Made by a program: the position numbers and the translations under genes
Assembly (NCBI RefSeq): GCF_947259345.1
Contig: NZ_CAMYLS010000020.1
Span: 124,001-188,000, forward strand
DNA from: an uncultured Maricaulis sp.
Lineage (GTDB): Bacteria; Pseudomonadota; Alphaproteobacteria; Caulobacterales; Maricaulaceae
Direction: 5' to 3'
DNA length: 64,000 bases
The notes under the pieces: generated by a model
Told to the model about the DNA's origin: nothing
Databases searched by the model: none
Seen by the model: only the letters and a program-made list of their open reading frames with translations
Shown: in pieces, positions 1 through 8,374 of the stretch
How the letters are laid out: each line of letters opens with the position of its first letter
How positions within the stretch are numbered: position 1 is the first letter of the stretch

Positions 1-488
1 CCGGGTCCGGTTTCGAGCCGGTATTTCATGAAGATCTCACCGTCATATGTGATGGTATCGACGACGCTGGCCCCCAGGCGTTCCAGCCCGCGCACATGTT
101 TGCGTGTCGGTGGTAGCAGGAATGTGACGTAGGGGATCCGGTCATCGCTGCGGGCAAATGCGAGCGCCTTGCGCGTGAGGGCAATCCCGAGTCCGAAATA
201 TTGCGGCCGCAGGACGAGGCCGAAATCCCAATCCAGGCCCTCCTTCTGGAATCCGCCCCAGCCGACATAGTCACCGTTGGCCATAAAGGCCCAATGTCCC
301 AATCCGTCGCGATCCCAGCAGGCTTCCTTGGCCGAGATGAAGGCCTCGCACCGCGCGCGGTCCCAGTCGCCGTGCAGGAGCGGCATGTGCTCGGCCAGGC
401 GCGGATCCGACATGTGACGGGAGATCGCGTCGCGTGAGATCTCGCTCAGGCGTACGAAGGCGAGGTGTGTGGGCGCGGGGCGAGGCAT
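1..488 (-). CDS. GNAT-family N-acetyltransferase, C-terminus cut by the window edge
   Basis: Translating the minus strand from the ATG at 488 gives 162 codons that stay open to the window edge, so the C-terminus is missing. The protein resembles acetyltransferases of the RimJ/RimL type, which move an acetyl group from acetyl-CoA to an amine. The acetyl-CoA loop of the family (R/Q-x-x-G-x-G/A) is visible as RPQYFGLGIA at residues 94-103. It is followed by a helix and a late stretch, GLERLGASVVD, where family members have their final strands. The substrate cannot be read from the sequence. It is not obviously in an operon with the SDR gene, which starts 121 bp further along on the same strand. 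The fold assignment is fairly secure; the biological role is unknown. Confidence 0.72.
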   Translation of the reverse strand, partial: MPRPAPTHLAFVRLSEISRDAISRHMSDPRLAEHMPLLHGDWDRARCEAFISAKEACWDRDGLGHWAFMANGDYVGWGGFQKEGLDWDFGLVLRPQYFGLGIALTRKALAFARSDDRIPYVTFLLPPTRKHVRGLERLGASVVDTITYDGEIFMKYRLETGP

Positions 489-609
489 ATTCAAGTGATC
501 CGGGTGACCGCAGGCGGGAGGGCCGGTTTAGCTCTGCCTGACCGGTTCGCCCAGACCGAAGATGCGGGTCAAACGCGAAGGTGAAGTCGCGTGAAGGTGG
601 CGGAGCGGC

Positions 610-1326
610 TCAGCCCTCGAACTTCACGGTTTCGCCATTGCGCGTGCAGTCCGGAGCGACCAATTCGGCGATGGTCGGCCACAGCGCTCTCGGTTCTGAC
701 AGGTCGTTCGGGTTCTCGCCCGGGAAAGCCTTGGCCCGCATCTGGGTACGCAAGGCCCCCGGATAGACCGTGTTGATCCGAAGCTTCGGATTATTCACAT
801 GCTCATTGGCCCAGCTCTCGACGAGTGCGTCCAGACCCGCCTTGGAGGCGGCATACGGTGCCCAGAAGGCGCGACGGGAGGCGGCAGCGCCTGAGGAGAT
901 GAAGACAGCGCGACCGGCGTCCGAGGCCAGCAGGAGCGGTTCGAAGGCCCGGATCATGCGGGCGGGGGCCATCAGATTGACACCGATTACTTCATGCCAG
1001 GTCTTGGACTTCACCTGCGAGGCCGGAGTCAGCACGCCTAGCGCACCGGCATTGGCCAGGAGGATGTCCAGCTTTTCCCAGCGTTCCGTGATGATCCCGC
1101 CGAGCTTTTCGATTCCGTCCTGGCTCATCAGATCGAGCGGAACGAGCGTGCAGCTGCCGCCGGCCGAGGTGATGTCGTCATCCAGCTCTTCCAGGCCACC
1201 CGTGGTGCGCGCGGTTGCGATGACGTGGGCGCCCGCCTTGGCAAGTTCGAGCGCCATGGCTCGGCCAATACCGCGTGACGCCCCGCTCACCAGAGCGAGG
1301 CGGCCTTTAAGATCGATCTGGGTCAT
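610..1326 (-). CDS. SDR-family NAD(P)-dependent oxidoreductase
   Basis: A 238-residue classical short-chain dehydrogenase/reductase. The cofactor-binding turn GASRGIG lies at residues 15-21, the structural NAG at 92-94, a serine pair at 144-145 and the catalytic YxxxK (YAASK) at 158-162, so the enzyme looks complete. The length of about 240 residues is typical. The substrate is not evident. Its ATG overlaps the purF stop codon by 4 bp (ATGA), so it is probably the last cistron of the radA/cvpA/purF group and translationally coupled to purF. Family assignment is secure; the specific function is unknown and a link to purine synthesis should not be assumed. Confidence 0.9.
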   Translation of the reverse strand: MTQIDLKGRLALVSGASRGIGRAMALELAKAGAHVIATARTTGGLEELDDDITSAGGSCTLVPLDLMSQDGIEKLGGIITERWEKLDILLANAGALGVLTPASQVKSKTWHEVIGVNLMAPARMIRAFEPLLLASDAGRAVFISSGAAASRRAFWAPYAASKAGLDALVESWANEHVNNPKLRINTVYPGALRTQMRAKAFPGENPNDLSEPRALWPTIAELVAPDCTRNGETVKFEG

Positions 1327-2804
1327 GCGTCCACCAGGAAGGAGAGCTGGAATTCCTTGGCCGAGAGGTCACGGTCGTGATCGGCCAGTATGGTCGGGTA
1401 TTCACCCGTGAAATAGTGATCCGCCAATTGTGGCGCCTTGTCATTGCGCGGCGCGCCGATTACGGCCTGGTAGAGGCCGTTGACGGTCAGGAAGCCGAGA
1501 CTGTCAGCCTCAAGCTTCGCAGCCATGTCCTCGACCGACATGTTGGCGGCGATTAATTCCTTCTGACCGGCCATGTCGATGCCGTAGAAATCCGGGAATT
1601 TGATCGGCGGACAGGCGGAGCGGAAATGAACCTCCGAGGCGCCAGCCTCGCGCATCATGCGGACAATCTTCAGCGAGGTCGTGCCGCGCACGATCGAATC
1701 GTCGATCAGAAGGACGCGCTTGCCGCGCACAACGGCCGCATTGGCCGCGTGCTTGCGACGGACCGAGAGATCGCGACGGTCCTGGGTCGGCTGAATGAAA
1801 GTCCGGCCGACGAAGTGCGACCGGATAATGCCCAGCTCGAAGGGAATGCCCGAGGCTTCGGAGTAGCCGATCGCGGCAGGCACGCCACTATCGGGTACCG
1901 GAATGATGACATCGACATCGGCCGGGGTTTCCAGCGCCAGCTGCCGACCCATCTCCTTGCGCGCCTCATAGACACTGCGGCCTTCAATGACCGAGTCGGG
2001 ACGGGCGAAATAGATGTATTCAAACGCGCAGGGCTGAGCCTTGCGGGCCGGGGCAAAGCGTTCCGAACGGATGCCCTGCTCATTGACCACCAGGGCCTCG
2101 CCGGGCTCGATTTCGCGCACGAAGGTCGCGCCGACCATGTCGAGGGCGCAGGTCTCCGAGGCGAAGATATAGGCCTCACCGAGACGGCCCATGACCAGCG
2201 GACGAATGCCGAACGGGTCGCGCGCCACGATCAGCCGGTCATTGACGACGGCAACAAAGGCGAAGGCGCCCTGGACCTGTTTGAGGGCGGAGAGCACACG
2301 ATTGGTCAGCTTGTTCTTTTTCGACAGGGCGGCGAGGTGGAGGACCACTTCACTGTCCGAAGTCGACTGGAAGATCTGGCCGTGATTGACCAATTCCTCG
2401 CGCAGGACGCGGGCATTGGTGAGATTGCCGTTATGCGCCAGGGCAATGCCGCCACCGCGGACATCCGCGAAGAGCGGCTGGACATTGCGCAAGACCGATG
2501 CACCCTGCGTGGAATAGCGGGCATGGCCGATCGCGACACGGCCCGGCAGGCGCTGCGGCATGTCGGGCGAGGTGAAATTCTCCCCGACCAGGCCGAGATA
2601 GCGCTCGATGTGAAAACGCGATCCGTCATGGGTCGCGATCCCGCACGCTTCCTGGCCCCGATGCTGGAGAGCGTGGAGGCCGAGCGCGGTCAGGATGGCA
2701 GCGTCGTCGGCGCCATATACGGCAAAAACACCGCACTCTTCCTGGGGGCGATCACTCTCCGGATCGTAAGTCAGTGTGGCGGGAATGGCGTGTTGGTCGC
2801 TCAT
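1323..2804 (-). CDS. purF: Amidophosphoribosyltransferase PurF
   Basis: 493 residues. It catalyses the first committed step of purine synthesis, PRPP + glutamine to 5-phosphoribosylamine, in the cytoplasm. The N-terminal nucleophile glutaminase begins at Cys24 (ECGVFAVYG) after a propeptide of about 23 residues that should be cleaved. The PRPP loop VLLIDDSIVRGTT lies at 364-376. The subtype signature EYIYFARPDS near 262 is of the Bacillus kind, but the C-terminal CxxC that helps ligate the [4Fe-4S] cluster in that subtype is replaced by the stretch ADHYFTGEYP, so no complete cluster site is seen. It overlaps cvpA upstream and the SDR gene downstream by 4 bp each, as in a coupled operon. Confidence 0.97.
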   Translation of the reverse strand: MSDQHAIPATLTYDPESDRPQEECGVFAVYGADDAAILTALGLHALQHRGQEACGIATHDGSRFHIERYLGLVGENFTSPDMPQRLPGRVAIGHARYSTQGASVLRNVQPLFADVRGGGIALAHNGNLTNARVLREELVNHGQIFQSTSDSEVVLHLAALSKKNKLTNRVLSALKQVQGAFAFVAVVNDRLIVARDPFGIRPLVMGRLGEAYIFASETCALDMVGATFVREIEPGEALVVNEQGIRSERFAPARKAQPCAFEYIYFARPDSVIEGRSVYEARKEMGRQLALETPADVDVIIPVPDSGVPAAIGYSEASGIPFELGIIRSHFVGRTFIQPTQDRRDLSVRRKHAANAAVVRGKRVLLIDDSIVRGTTSLKIVRMMREAGASEVHFRSACPPIKFPDFYGIDMAGQKELIAANMSVEDMAAKLEADSLGFLTVNGLYQAVIGAPRNDKAPQLADHYFTGEYPTILADHDRDLSAKEFQLSFLVDA

Positions 2805-3445
2805 CCATCGTCTTCCTGGTCATCCGTGGTCGAACCGATGAGGTCATCTAGTCGGTTTCGGTCGCGTCTGCCATAGGACGTGTCATTATTTCTTATTGTT
2901 TCTGCAATCGGGTCATTTGTGCTGCCCGGCAGGGGCGCGCTGGAACCGATGCGTGAGCTCTCCGGCGCGAGGGTCTGCAGGGCGCGGGCGGTCGCATTCA
3001 CCAGCGGATAGATTCGGGCTTGCGTAATGCTCTCGGGCGGGCGGCCATTTTCACCGAACGTCGCCGCCATGAAGATGACACCGAGACCCAAAAGGACGAG
3101 GCCGCGGACGAGGCCAAAGGCAAAGCCCAGCGTGCGATCGACGACATTGACATCCTCCCCCTTGGCCAAGCCACGCGAGAGTGAGCTCGTGACGAAGGTC
3201 ACCGCCAGATAGATGATGATGAAGACGATGGCGCCAATCGCCAGCGGCGCCAGCCAGTCCGGATCGATCATGTCGCGCGCCGGACCGATGAAGGCGGGCA
3301 GAGCCCATAGCGTCGCCAGGGAGGCTGCGACGAAGGCCGTCACGGACAGGGCCTCGCGCACGAAACCGCGGACCAGAGCCAAAAGGCCGGAGGCCAGAAG
3401 AATGGTCAGACCGATGCCGTCAAAGGCGGTCAGTGAGGATTCCAT
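2801..3445 (-). CDS. cvpA: CvpA family membrane protein
   Basis: 214 residues with about four hydrophobic helices in the first 150 residues and a polar, Asp/Arg-rich C-terminal tail. The pattern near the N-terminus, LLALVRGFVREALS, is the CvpA family signature. In Escherichia coli cvpA (colicin V production) is also found next to purF, and the protein is an inner-membrane protein of uncertain mechanism linked to envelope stress and colicin V export. Its stop overlaps the purF start by 4 bp and it begins 14 bp after radA, so the order radA-cvpA-purF is probably one transcript. Family call is good; the biochemical activity is not known. Confidence 0.88.
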   Translation of the reverse strand: MESSLTAFDGIGLTILLASGLLALVRGFVREALSVTAFVAASLATLWALPAFIGPARDMIDPDWLAPLAIGAIVFIIIYLAVTFVTSSLSRGLAKGEDVNVVDRTLGFAFGLVRGLVLLGLGVIFMAATFGENGRPPESITQARIYPLVNATARALQTLAPESSRIGSSAPLPGSTNDPIAETIRNNDTSYGRRDRNRLDDLIGSTTDDQEDDG

Positions 3446-3459
3446 GGGCGCGACACTCC

Positions 3460-4836
3460 CTATTCGCCCGCCATTGCCCTGAGAGACTGCACCAATTCGA
3501 GTGCGGTGGCCACGCCATCGACCCGGACCGGAGCGGTCTCGTCGGCAGCAGCCTGGGGGGCGATGGCCCGCGTGAAGCCGAGCTTGGCAGCTTCCTTGAG
3601 GCGCGAATCACTGCGTCCGACCGGACGAACATCGCCGGAAAGACTGATTTCTCCGTAAACGACACCATCGGCCGGCAGGGCGACATCCAGCGCCGAGGAG
3701 ACGATGGCCGCCGCGACGGCCAGATCGGCGGCCGGTTCGGATATCTTCAAGCCGCCGGCGACATTGAGAAAGATGTCCCGCCCGGCCAATTCCACGCCGC
3801 AGCGTGCCTCAAGAACGGCCAACACCATGGCCAGTCGGCCGCTATCCCAACCCACCACGGCCCGCCTGGGTGTGCCGAAGGCGGCAGGCGCGACCAGGGC
3901 CTGGATTTCCGACAGGACAGGCCGTGTGCCCTCCATACCGGCGAAAACGGCGGCGCCGGGCGTGTCGCCACCACGCCCGTCAAGAAAGAGGGAGGACGGG
4001 TTCATCACCTCGTCCAGCCCCTTGTCGCCCATCTCGAAGACACCGATTTCGTCGGTCGGGCCGAAGCGGTTCTTCACCGCACGCAGGATACGAAATTGGT
4101 GCGAGCGCTCGCCCTCGAAATAGAGCACCGCATCGACCATGTGTTCGACGACGCGCGGCCCGGCGATCTGACCATCCTTGGTGACATGGCCGACCAGGAT
4201 GACCGTGCAATTGCTCTTCTTGGCAAAGCGGACCAGTTCCTGGGCGCAGGCGCGGACCTGGGCCACCGTTCCCGGCGCGGCCGCCAGCTGATCGGACCAG
4301 ACCGTCTGGATGGAGTCGATCACGACAATGTCCGGCTTTTCCGACTTCAGCCCGTCGAGAATATTGTTGAGCGAGGTCTCCGAAGCGAGCGAAACCGGTG
4401 CGTCGGCAAGCCCGAGCCGTTTGGCCCGGCGCCGGACCTGGTCGATGGCCTCTTCGCCGGAGACATAGATCGTGCGGGCGTCCGAACGTGCGATCTGGGC
4501 CATCATCTGCAGGAGCAAGGTCGATTTGCCGATCCCCGGATCACCGCCGACCAGGATGGCCGAGCCCGGCACCAGGCCGCCGCCGCAGACCCGGTCGAGC
4601 TCGCTGATGCCCGATTGCAGGCGAGCGGGCTCCGGACTTTCCGATCCGAGGTCGACCAGATCAAGGCGCGCGGCGCGCCCACTGCGCTTGGGCTTGCTGG
4701 CCTGGGTCCCGAGCGGGGCGGAAGGCGTTTCCTCGACCAGCGTGTTCCACTGCCCGCAGGAATCGCAGCGGCCTGCCCATTTGGAATGAACACCGCCGCA
4801 GGACTGGCAGACATAGATGGTTTCGGCACGCGCCAT
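3460..4836 (-). CDS. radA: DNA repair protein RadA
   Basis: 458 residues, the usual length. RadA (Sms) is a RecA-like, DnaB-like ATPase that drives branch migration of recombination intermediates. The order of parts is complete: an N-terminal C4 zinc finger (Cys10, 13, 24, 27), Walker A GGDPGIGKST at 97-106, Walker B VVIDSIQ at 171-177, the RadA-specific KNRFG motif at 255-259 and a C-terminal Lon-like domain (from about 290, including ALVAPAAFGTPRRA). It is the first gene of the radA-cvpA-purF-SDR run. The ATG at 4836 is preceded by a 73-bp gap to the next gene. Confidence 0.97.
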   Translation of the reverse strand: MARAETIYVCQSCGGVHSKWAGRCDSCGQWNTLVEETPSAPLGTQASKPKRSGRAARLDLVDLGSESPEPARLQSGISELDRVCGGGLVPGSAILVGGDPGIGKSTLLLQMMAQIARSDARTIYVSGEEAIDQVRRRAKRLGLADAPVSLASETSLNNILDGLKSEKPDIVVIDSIQTVWSDQLAAAPGTVAQVRACAQELVRFAKKSNCTVILVGHVTKDGQIAGPRVVEHMVDAVLYFEGERSHQFRILRAVKNRFGPTDEIGVFEMGDKGLDEVMNPSSLFLDGRGGDTPGAAVFAGMEGTRPVLSEIQALVAPAAFGTPRRAVVGWDSGRLAMVLAVLEARCGVELAGRDIFLNVAGGLKISEPAADLAVAAAIVSSALDVALPADGVVYGEISLSGDVRPVGRSDSRLKEAAKLGFTRAIAPQAAADETAPVRVDGVATALELVQSLRAMAGE

Positions 4837-4909
4837 ACGAATCGAGTCCAGATTGCTTCAGGGAAACAAAACCGGAACTTTCGGGCCCGTGCAAGGGGCA
4901 TTTACGGTG

Positions 4910-5473
4910 CTATCCGATCCGGGTTGCGGTCATGCGATACGTGCCGATCTGCCAGTCTGATTCGGTGTCGGGCCGATAGTCCACACGCATCTCGAACCGG
5001 TCTGCCGTAATGTTGGAATAGGTGAAGCGCACCTCGCCCTGATCCACCTGGAAGAGTTCACCGCGCTGGATGAAGCTGACACTCCCTTCGCTGATCGTGA
5101 CATCCCGCCATTTGCGATTACCCAGCGTGTTGTGGGAAATGCCGCGCCATTCGCCGCTCGACGGTTCAAGGACGTAGAGTGTGATGTCCTCGAAATAGCG
5201 GATGTCAAAAGGGCTACCCGTGTCGGCCGAGTCTGGCACGCTTTGGGTTCGCACCATCACGGATGGTGTGTCACTGCCTCGAAAGGCACGCTCGCCGGTT
5301 AGAACCCCCGAATTGCGAGACCAGCTGCCATCCTCGAGCGGAATGCCGCCTTCGGTCCTCCACACGCCCAGAAAGAAGTCGAGCGCATGTCGTGTGTCGG
5401 TGCGGCTCTCCTGTGCCCAGGCCGGCGCGCCAAGGCTCATGGCAAGGAAAAGCGTGATCAGGACGTATCTCAT
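4910..5473 (-). CDS. Conserved secreted protein of unknown function
   Basis: 187 residues starting with a clear Sec signal peptide (MRYVLITLFLAMSLGAPAWA, predicted cut after AWA). The mature part has the sequence HALDFFLGVWRTEGGI, a pattern of small beta-barrel or lipocalin-like proteins related to the DUF1579 type, which are of unknown function. The rest is rich in beta-strand-like segments and ends in a short conserved-looking R-M-T-A-T-R tail. No catalytic motif is seen. It stands alone between alr and radA, with 125 bp upstream. The DUF1579-like comparison is a resemblance only and needs a profile search. Confidence 0.7.
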   Translation of the reverse strand: MRYVLITLFLAMSLGAPAWAQESRTDTRHALDFFLGVWRTEGGIPLEDGSWSRNSGVLTGERAFRGSDTPSVMVRTQSVPDSADTGSPFDIRYFEDITLYVLEPSSGEWRGISHNTLGNRKWRDVTISEGSVSFIQRGELFQVDQGEVRFTYSNITADRFEMRVDYRPDTESDWQIGTYRMTATRIG

Positions 5474-5598
5474 ACCGGCCTCTCGTGACGTAACCCCGGA
5501 ACAGGTGAGTCGGTAGTGTCCGGTTCGGCAAGCGCATTGGGACGAGTGCGGCGAGGCGAGGGATGAAGGCGGTCAGGCGATTGCCCGGAGCCGGTCAT

Positions 5599-6690
5599 TC
5601 AGTCGCGCTGATAGACCCGGTCGAAGCGAATGCCGAGGCGGACCAGGAATTCATACGAGATCGTGGCGGCCGCCTGCGCGATTTCGTCGAGATGCTCGCC
5701 CAGAAAGCTGATGCAGTCGCCCGGTTCCACGGCAGCGTCGATGGCGCTGAGGTCGACGGCGATGAGATCCATCGAAACCCGGCCCAGAATGGGGGTGCGG
5801 ATGGCGCCGAAATAGCCGGCCCCGCCCTGGGCACTGGCCCAGAGCAGACCGTCCGCATAGCCCGCCGCAACCGTTGCAATCCGCATGGGACGGTCGGCCT
5901 GCCAGGTCGCGCCATAGCCCAGCGTGTCACCCGCCCTGAGGTCGCGGATTTGCAGGATCGGGGCGTCGACTCGAACGACCGGTTCGAAGGGCGAGGTTTC
6001 GCCCGGGGCCGGATTGCCGCCATAAAGGGCCAAGCCCGGCCGCAGGACGTCGAAGTGATAATCCGGCCCGAGAAGCACGCCGGCGGAATTGGCCAGGCTG
6101 GCCGGGATATCCGGAAAGGCCGCGCGAATGCGGGCAAAGCGGGCTTGCTGCTGCGCATTCTGGGGATGGGCAGGGTCATCGCCGCAAGCGAGATGGCTCA
6201 TGATCTGTCGCACATCCAGCCCATCAAGGCGGGAGGGATCGGCAATCAGTGTTTCGGTCTCATTGCTGTCGAGGCCGAGCCGGTTCATGCCGGTGTCCAG
6301 ATGGATGGCACAGGGCAGGTCCGGCGCGTGCGCGCGCAAACTGTCCAGCTGCGCCAGCGTGTTCACAACCGGGATCAGGCGCGCCGCGCGCAGGGCCGGC
6401 AATTCCGACGGCCAGAATCCGTTGAAGACATAAATCTCCGCCACATGATCGCCGAGCGCTTCGCGGGCTTCGACCCCTTCGGCGGTGTGAGCGGTGTAGA
6501 AATGCCGACAGCCAACTTCGGCCAGGGCCGGGACGACTTCGGTCGCGCCCAGCGCATAGGCATTGGCTTTCACAACGGCGCCGACCTGGGCGTCCGGCGC
6601 AAGCGCCTGCAGGCGCGCGTAATTGCGTTGGATCGCGGCGAGGCTGATGATCAGGCGCGGTGCCGGATGAGCCAGGCCCGAGGCCGGCAT
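5599..6690 (-). CDS. alr: Alanine racemase
   Basis: 363 residues. The PLP enzyme interconverts L- and D-alanine for peptidoglycan. The PLP lysine is Lys41 in AVVKANAYALG, and the second catalytic base Tyr259 lies in DTLGYGATW. The pattern RPGLALYGG (217-225) is family-typical. A longer frame would begin at a TTG at 6714 inside dnaB. The ATG at 6690 is preferred because it gives the normal N-terminus, is preceded by a GAG-rich site and lies just after the dnaB stop at 6695. The dnaB-alr order is also that of Escherichia coli, and the two are probably co-transcribed. Confidence 0.95.
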   Translation of the reverse strand: MPASGLAHPAPRLIISLAAIQRNYARLQALAPDAQVGAVVKANAYALGATEVVPALAEVGCRHFYTAHTAEGVEAREALGDHVAEIYVFNGFWPSELPALRAARLIPVVNTLAQLDSLRAHAPDLPCAIHLDTGMNRLGLDSNETETLIADPSRLDGLDVRQIMSHLACGDDPAHPQNAQQQARFARIRAAFPDIPASLANSAGVLLGPDYHFDVLRPGLALYGGNPAPGETSPFEPVVRVDAPILQIRDLRAGDTLGYGATWQADRPMRIATVAAGYADGLLWASAQGGAGYFGAIRTPILGRVSMDLIAVDLSAIDAAVEPGDCISFLGEHLDEIAQAAATISYEFLVRLGIRFDRVYQRD

Positions 6691-6694
6691 GGGC

Positions 6695-8179
6695 TCACTC
6701 GTGCGGGTCGTCAAAACGGGTTTCCAGATCGGTAAACTTGGTCAGCATGCCGTCGAAGGCGAGCTTCGCGGTGCCGATCGGACCGTGACGCTGCTTGCCG
6801 ATAATGACTTCGGCGACGCGTTCGATGCGGCGGAACTCCTCTTCCCAGGCCAGGTATTCCGGCGTGTCCTCACGCGGCTTTTCGCGCTCCTTGTAGTAGG
6901 CTTCGCGATACACGAAGAGCACCACGTCGGCGTCCTGCTCGATCGAGCCGGATTCACGCAGATCGGACAATTGCGGCTTCTTGTCTTCCCGGTTCTCGAC
7001 CTGGCGGGAGAGCTGGGAGAGGGCGATCACCGGGACCGACAATTCCTTGGCCAGTGCCTTGAGGTTCTGCGTCACCTCGGAGACCTCTTCCACACGTGAG
7101 CCGCCATTGCCGGCCTTGGTCGAGGTGATGAGCTGGAGATAGTCGACCACGATCAGGTCAAGGCCATGCGTCCGCTTCAGGCGTCGCGCCCGGGCGGCGA
7201 GGGCGGAAATGGGCAGGCCACCCGTGTCATCGATAAAGAGCGGCAGGCCCTGGATTTCCAGCACACCGTCGCGGATTTCCTCATACTGGGTCGCGTCGAT
7301 CGTGCCCTGGCGGATCATGTAGCCGGGAATGGAGGTATGGTCGGCAATCAGACGCGTGGCGAGCTGCTCGGCCGACATTTCCAGCGAGTAGAAGCCCACG
7401 ACACCGCCCTTTGTGGTCTTCTTCGTACCATCCGGCTGGGTCTCGTACTCATAAGCCTTGGCCACATTGAACGCGATATTGGTGGCCAGTGAAGTTTTGC
7501 CCATGGACGGGCGACCGGCCAGAATGATGAGGTCAGACGGGTGCATGCCGCCCAGCTTGCGATCAAGCTCCATAAGGCCGGAGGAAATCCCGGCCAGGCC
7601 GCCATCACGTTCATAGGCCGCCGCGGCAGACTCGACGGACTCGGTTAGCGCCTGCTTGAAGGAAACGAAGCCGCGTGAGGCAGAGCCTTCCTCGGCCAGG
7701 TTGAAGAGCTTCTGCTCGATTGCCTGGATCAGCTCGCGGGCATGGACATCGGTGTCCGCCGTTGCCGAATTGGACAGGTCATTGCCGATCCGGATCAGTT
7801 CGCGGCGCAGGGCCAGTTCATAGATGATCTTGGCATATTCGACGGCGGCATTGCCGGTCGCGGCGCCTTCCATCAGGACGGCGAGATAGGTGGTCCCGCC
7901 AATATCCTTCAGCCCGTCATCGCGGTCGAAATGGCTTTTCAGGACGACCGCATCGGCCAGCGAGCCGCGCCCGATCAGGTCGGTCGCAGTCTCGAAGATG
8001 CGGCCATGCACCGGATCATAGAAATGCTCGACCTTCAGCCAGTCGGCGACCCGGTGATACATCTCATTGTCATACAGCAGCGCCCCCAGGAAGGCCTGTT
8101 CGGCATCGAGATTGTGCGGGGCCGAATCCAGCTCGGCGACGGAGGATTCGTCTTCGTAGGGCAGGAGCGCTGTGGTCAT
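6695..8179 (-). CDS. dnaB: Replicative DNA helicase DnaB
   Basis: 494 residues. The hexameric 5'-3' helicase unwinds the fork and recruits primase. An N-terminal DnaB domain (about 22-125) is followed by a linker and the RecA-like domain with Walker A AGRPSMGKTS at 221-230, then VVGFYSLEMS, the Walker B region LIVVDYLQL and the QLSRQVENR motif. A short Asp/Lys-rich insertion (about 245-258) sits between Walker A and the SLEMS motif, as in other alphaproteobacteria. No intein is present. It is separated from the ribosomal operon upstream by a terminator, so it must have its own promoter in 8180-8311, where DnaA boxes lie. alr follows directly. Confidence 0.98.
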   Translation of the reverse strand: MTTALLPYEDESSVAELDSAPHNLDAEQAFLGALLYDNEMYHRVADWLKVEHFYDPVHGRIFETATDLIGRGSLADAVVLKSHFDRDDGLKDIGGTTYLAVLMEGAATGNAAVEYAKIIYELALRRELIRIGNDLSNSATADTDVHARELIQAIEQKLFNLAEEGSASRGFVSFKQALTESVESAAAAYERDGGLAGISSGLMELDRKLGGMHPSDLIILAGRPSMGKTSLATNIAFNVAKAYEYETQPDGTKKTTKGGVVGFYSLEMSAEQLATRLIADHTSIPGYMIRQGTIDATQYEEIRDGVLEIQGLPLFIDDTGGLPISALAARARRLKRTHGLDLIVVDYLQLITSTKAGNGGSRVEEVSEVTQNLKALAKELSVPVIALSQLSRQVENREDKKPQLSDLRESGSIEQDADVVLFVYREAYYKEREKPREDTPEYLAWEEEFRRIERVAEVIIGKQRHGPIGTAKLAFDGMLTKFTDLETRFDDPHE

Positions 8180-8239
8180 GGCTCTGGGATACTAAAGGCG
8201 GGCCGGGGATACACCCCCCTGAAACCGCGCAGGCTGTCA

Positions 8240-8282
8240 TTGCCCACAGTTGAATGGGCGTGCTGTGGACAAGTGTGGATAA
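8240..8282. promoter_or_regulatory. Cluster of DnaA-box-like sites upstream of dnaB
   Basis: Three matches to the DnaA box consensus TTWTNCACA lie 61-103 bp before the dnaB start. At 8274-8282 is TGTGGATAA, the perfect complement of the high-affinity box TTATCCACA. At 8264-8272 is TGTGGACAA, one mismatch, in the same orientation and exactly 10 bp away. At 8240-8248 is TTGCCCACA, two mismatches, on the opposite strand. The close pair on one face of the helix suggests cooperative DnaA binding and direct control of dnaB expression. Binding itself is inferred. Confidence 0.55.
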
Positions 8283-8311
8283 CTTGCCAGCGCCCGACAC
8301 CGGACCCGACC

Positions 8312-8343
8312 AAAGAAAAAGGGCGGACCTTGCGGCCCGCCCG
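8312..8343 (-). terminator. Rho-independent terminator after rplI
   Basis: Read on the minus strand this is a 9-bp G+C-rich stem (GGGCGGGCC pairing with GGTCCGCCC, one G:T pair) closed by a GCAA tetraloop and followed by TTTTTCTTT. It ends the rpsF-rpsR-rplI transcript and separates it from dnaB. Confidence 0.85.
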
Positions 8344-8374
8344 TTTCCCGTAAAAGCATTGAAGCATCCAAAGC

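Noticed and set aside
1626-2876. A 416-codon plus-strand frame opposite purF and cvpA
   Set aside because: Shadow of the purF frame: repetitive, Asp/Arg/His-rich, no ribosome-binding site.
3433-5010. A 525-codon plus-strand frame opposite radA
   Set aside because: Same shadow effect; radA has a complete set of motifs and a natural length.
6691-6714. A TTG start for alr at 6714
   Set aside because: It would overlap dnaB by 20 bp and add residues not found in alanine racemases; the ATG at 6690 is better supported.
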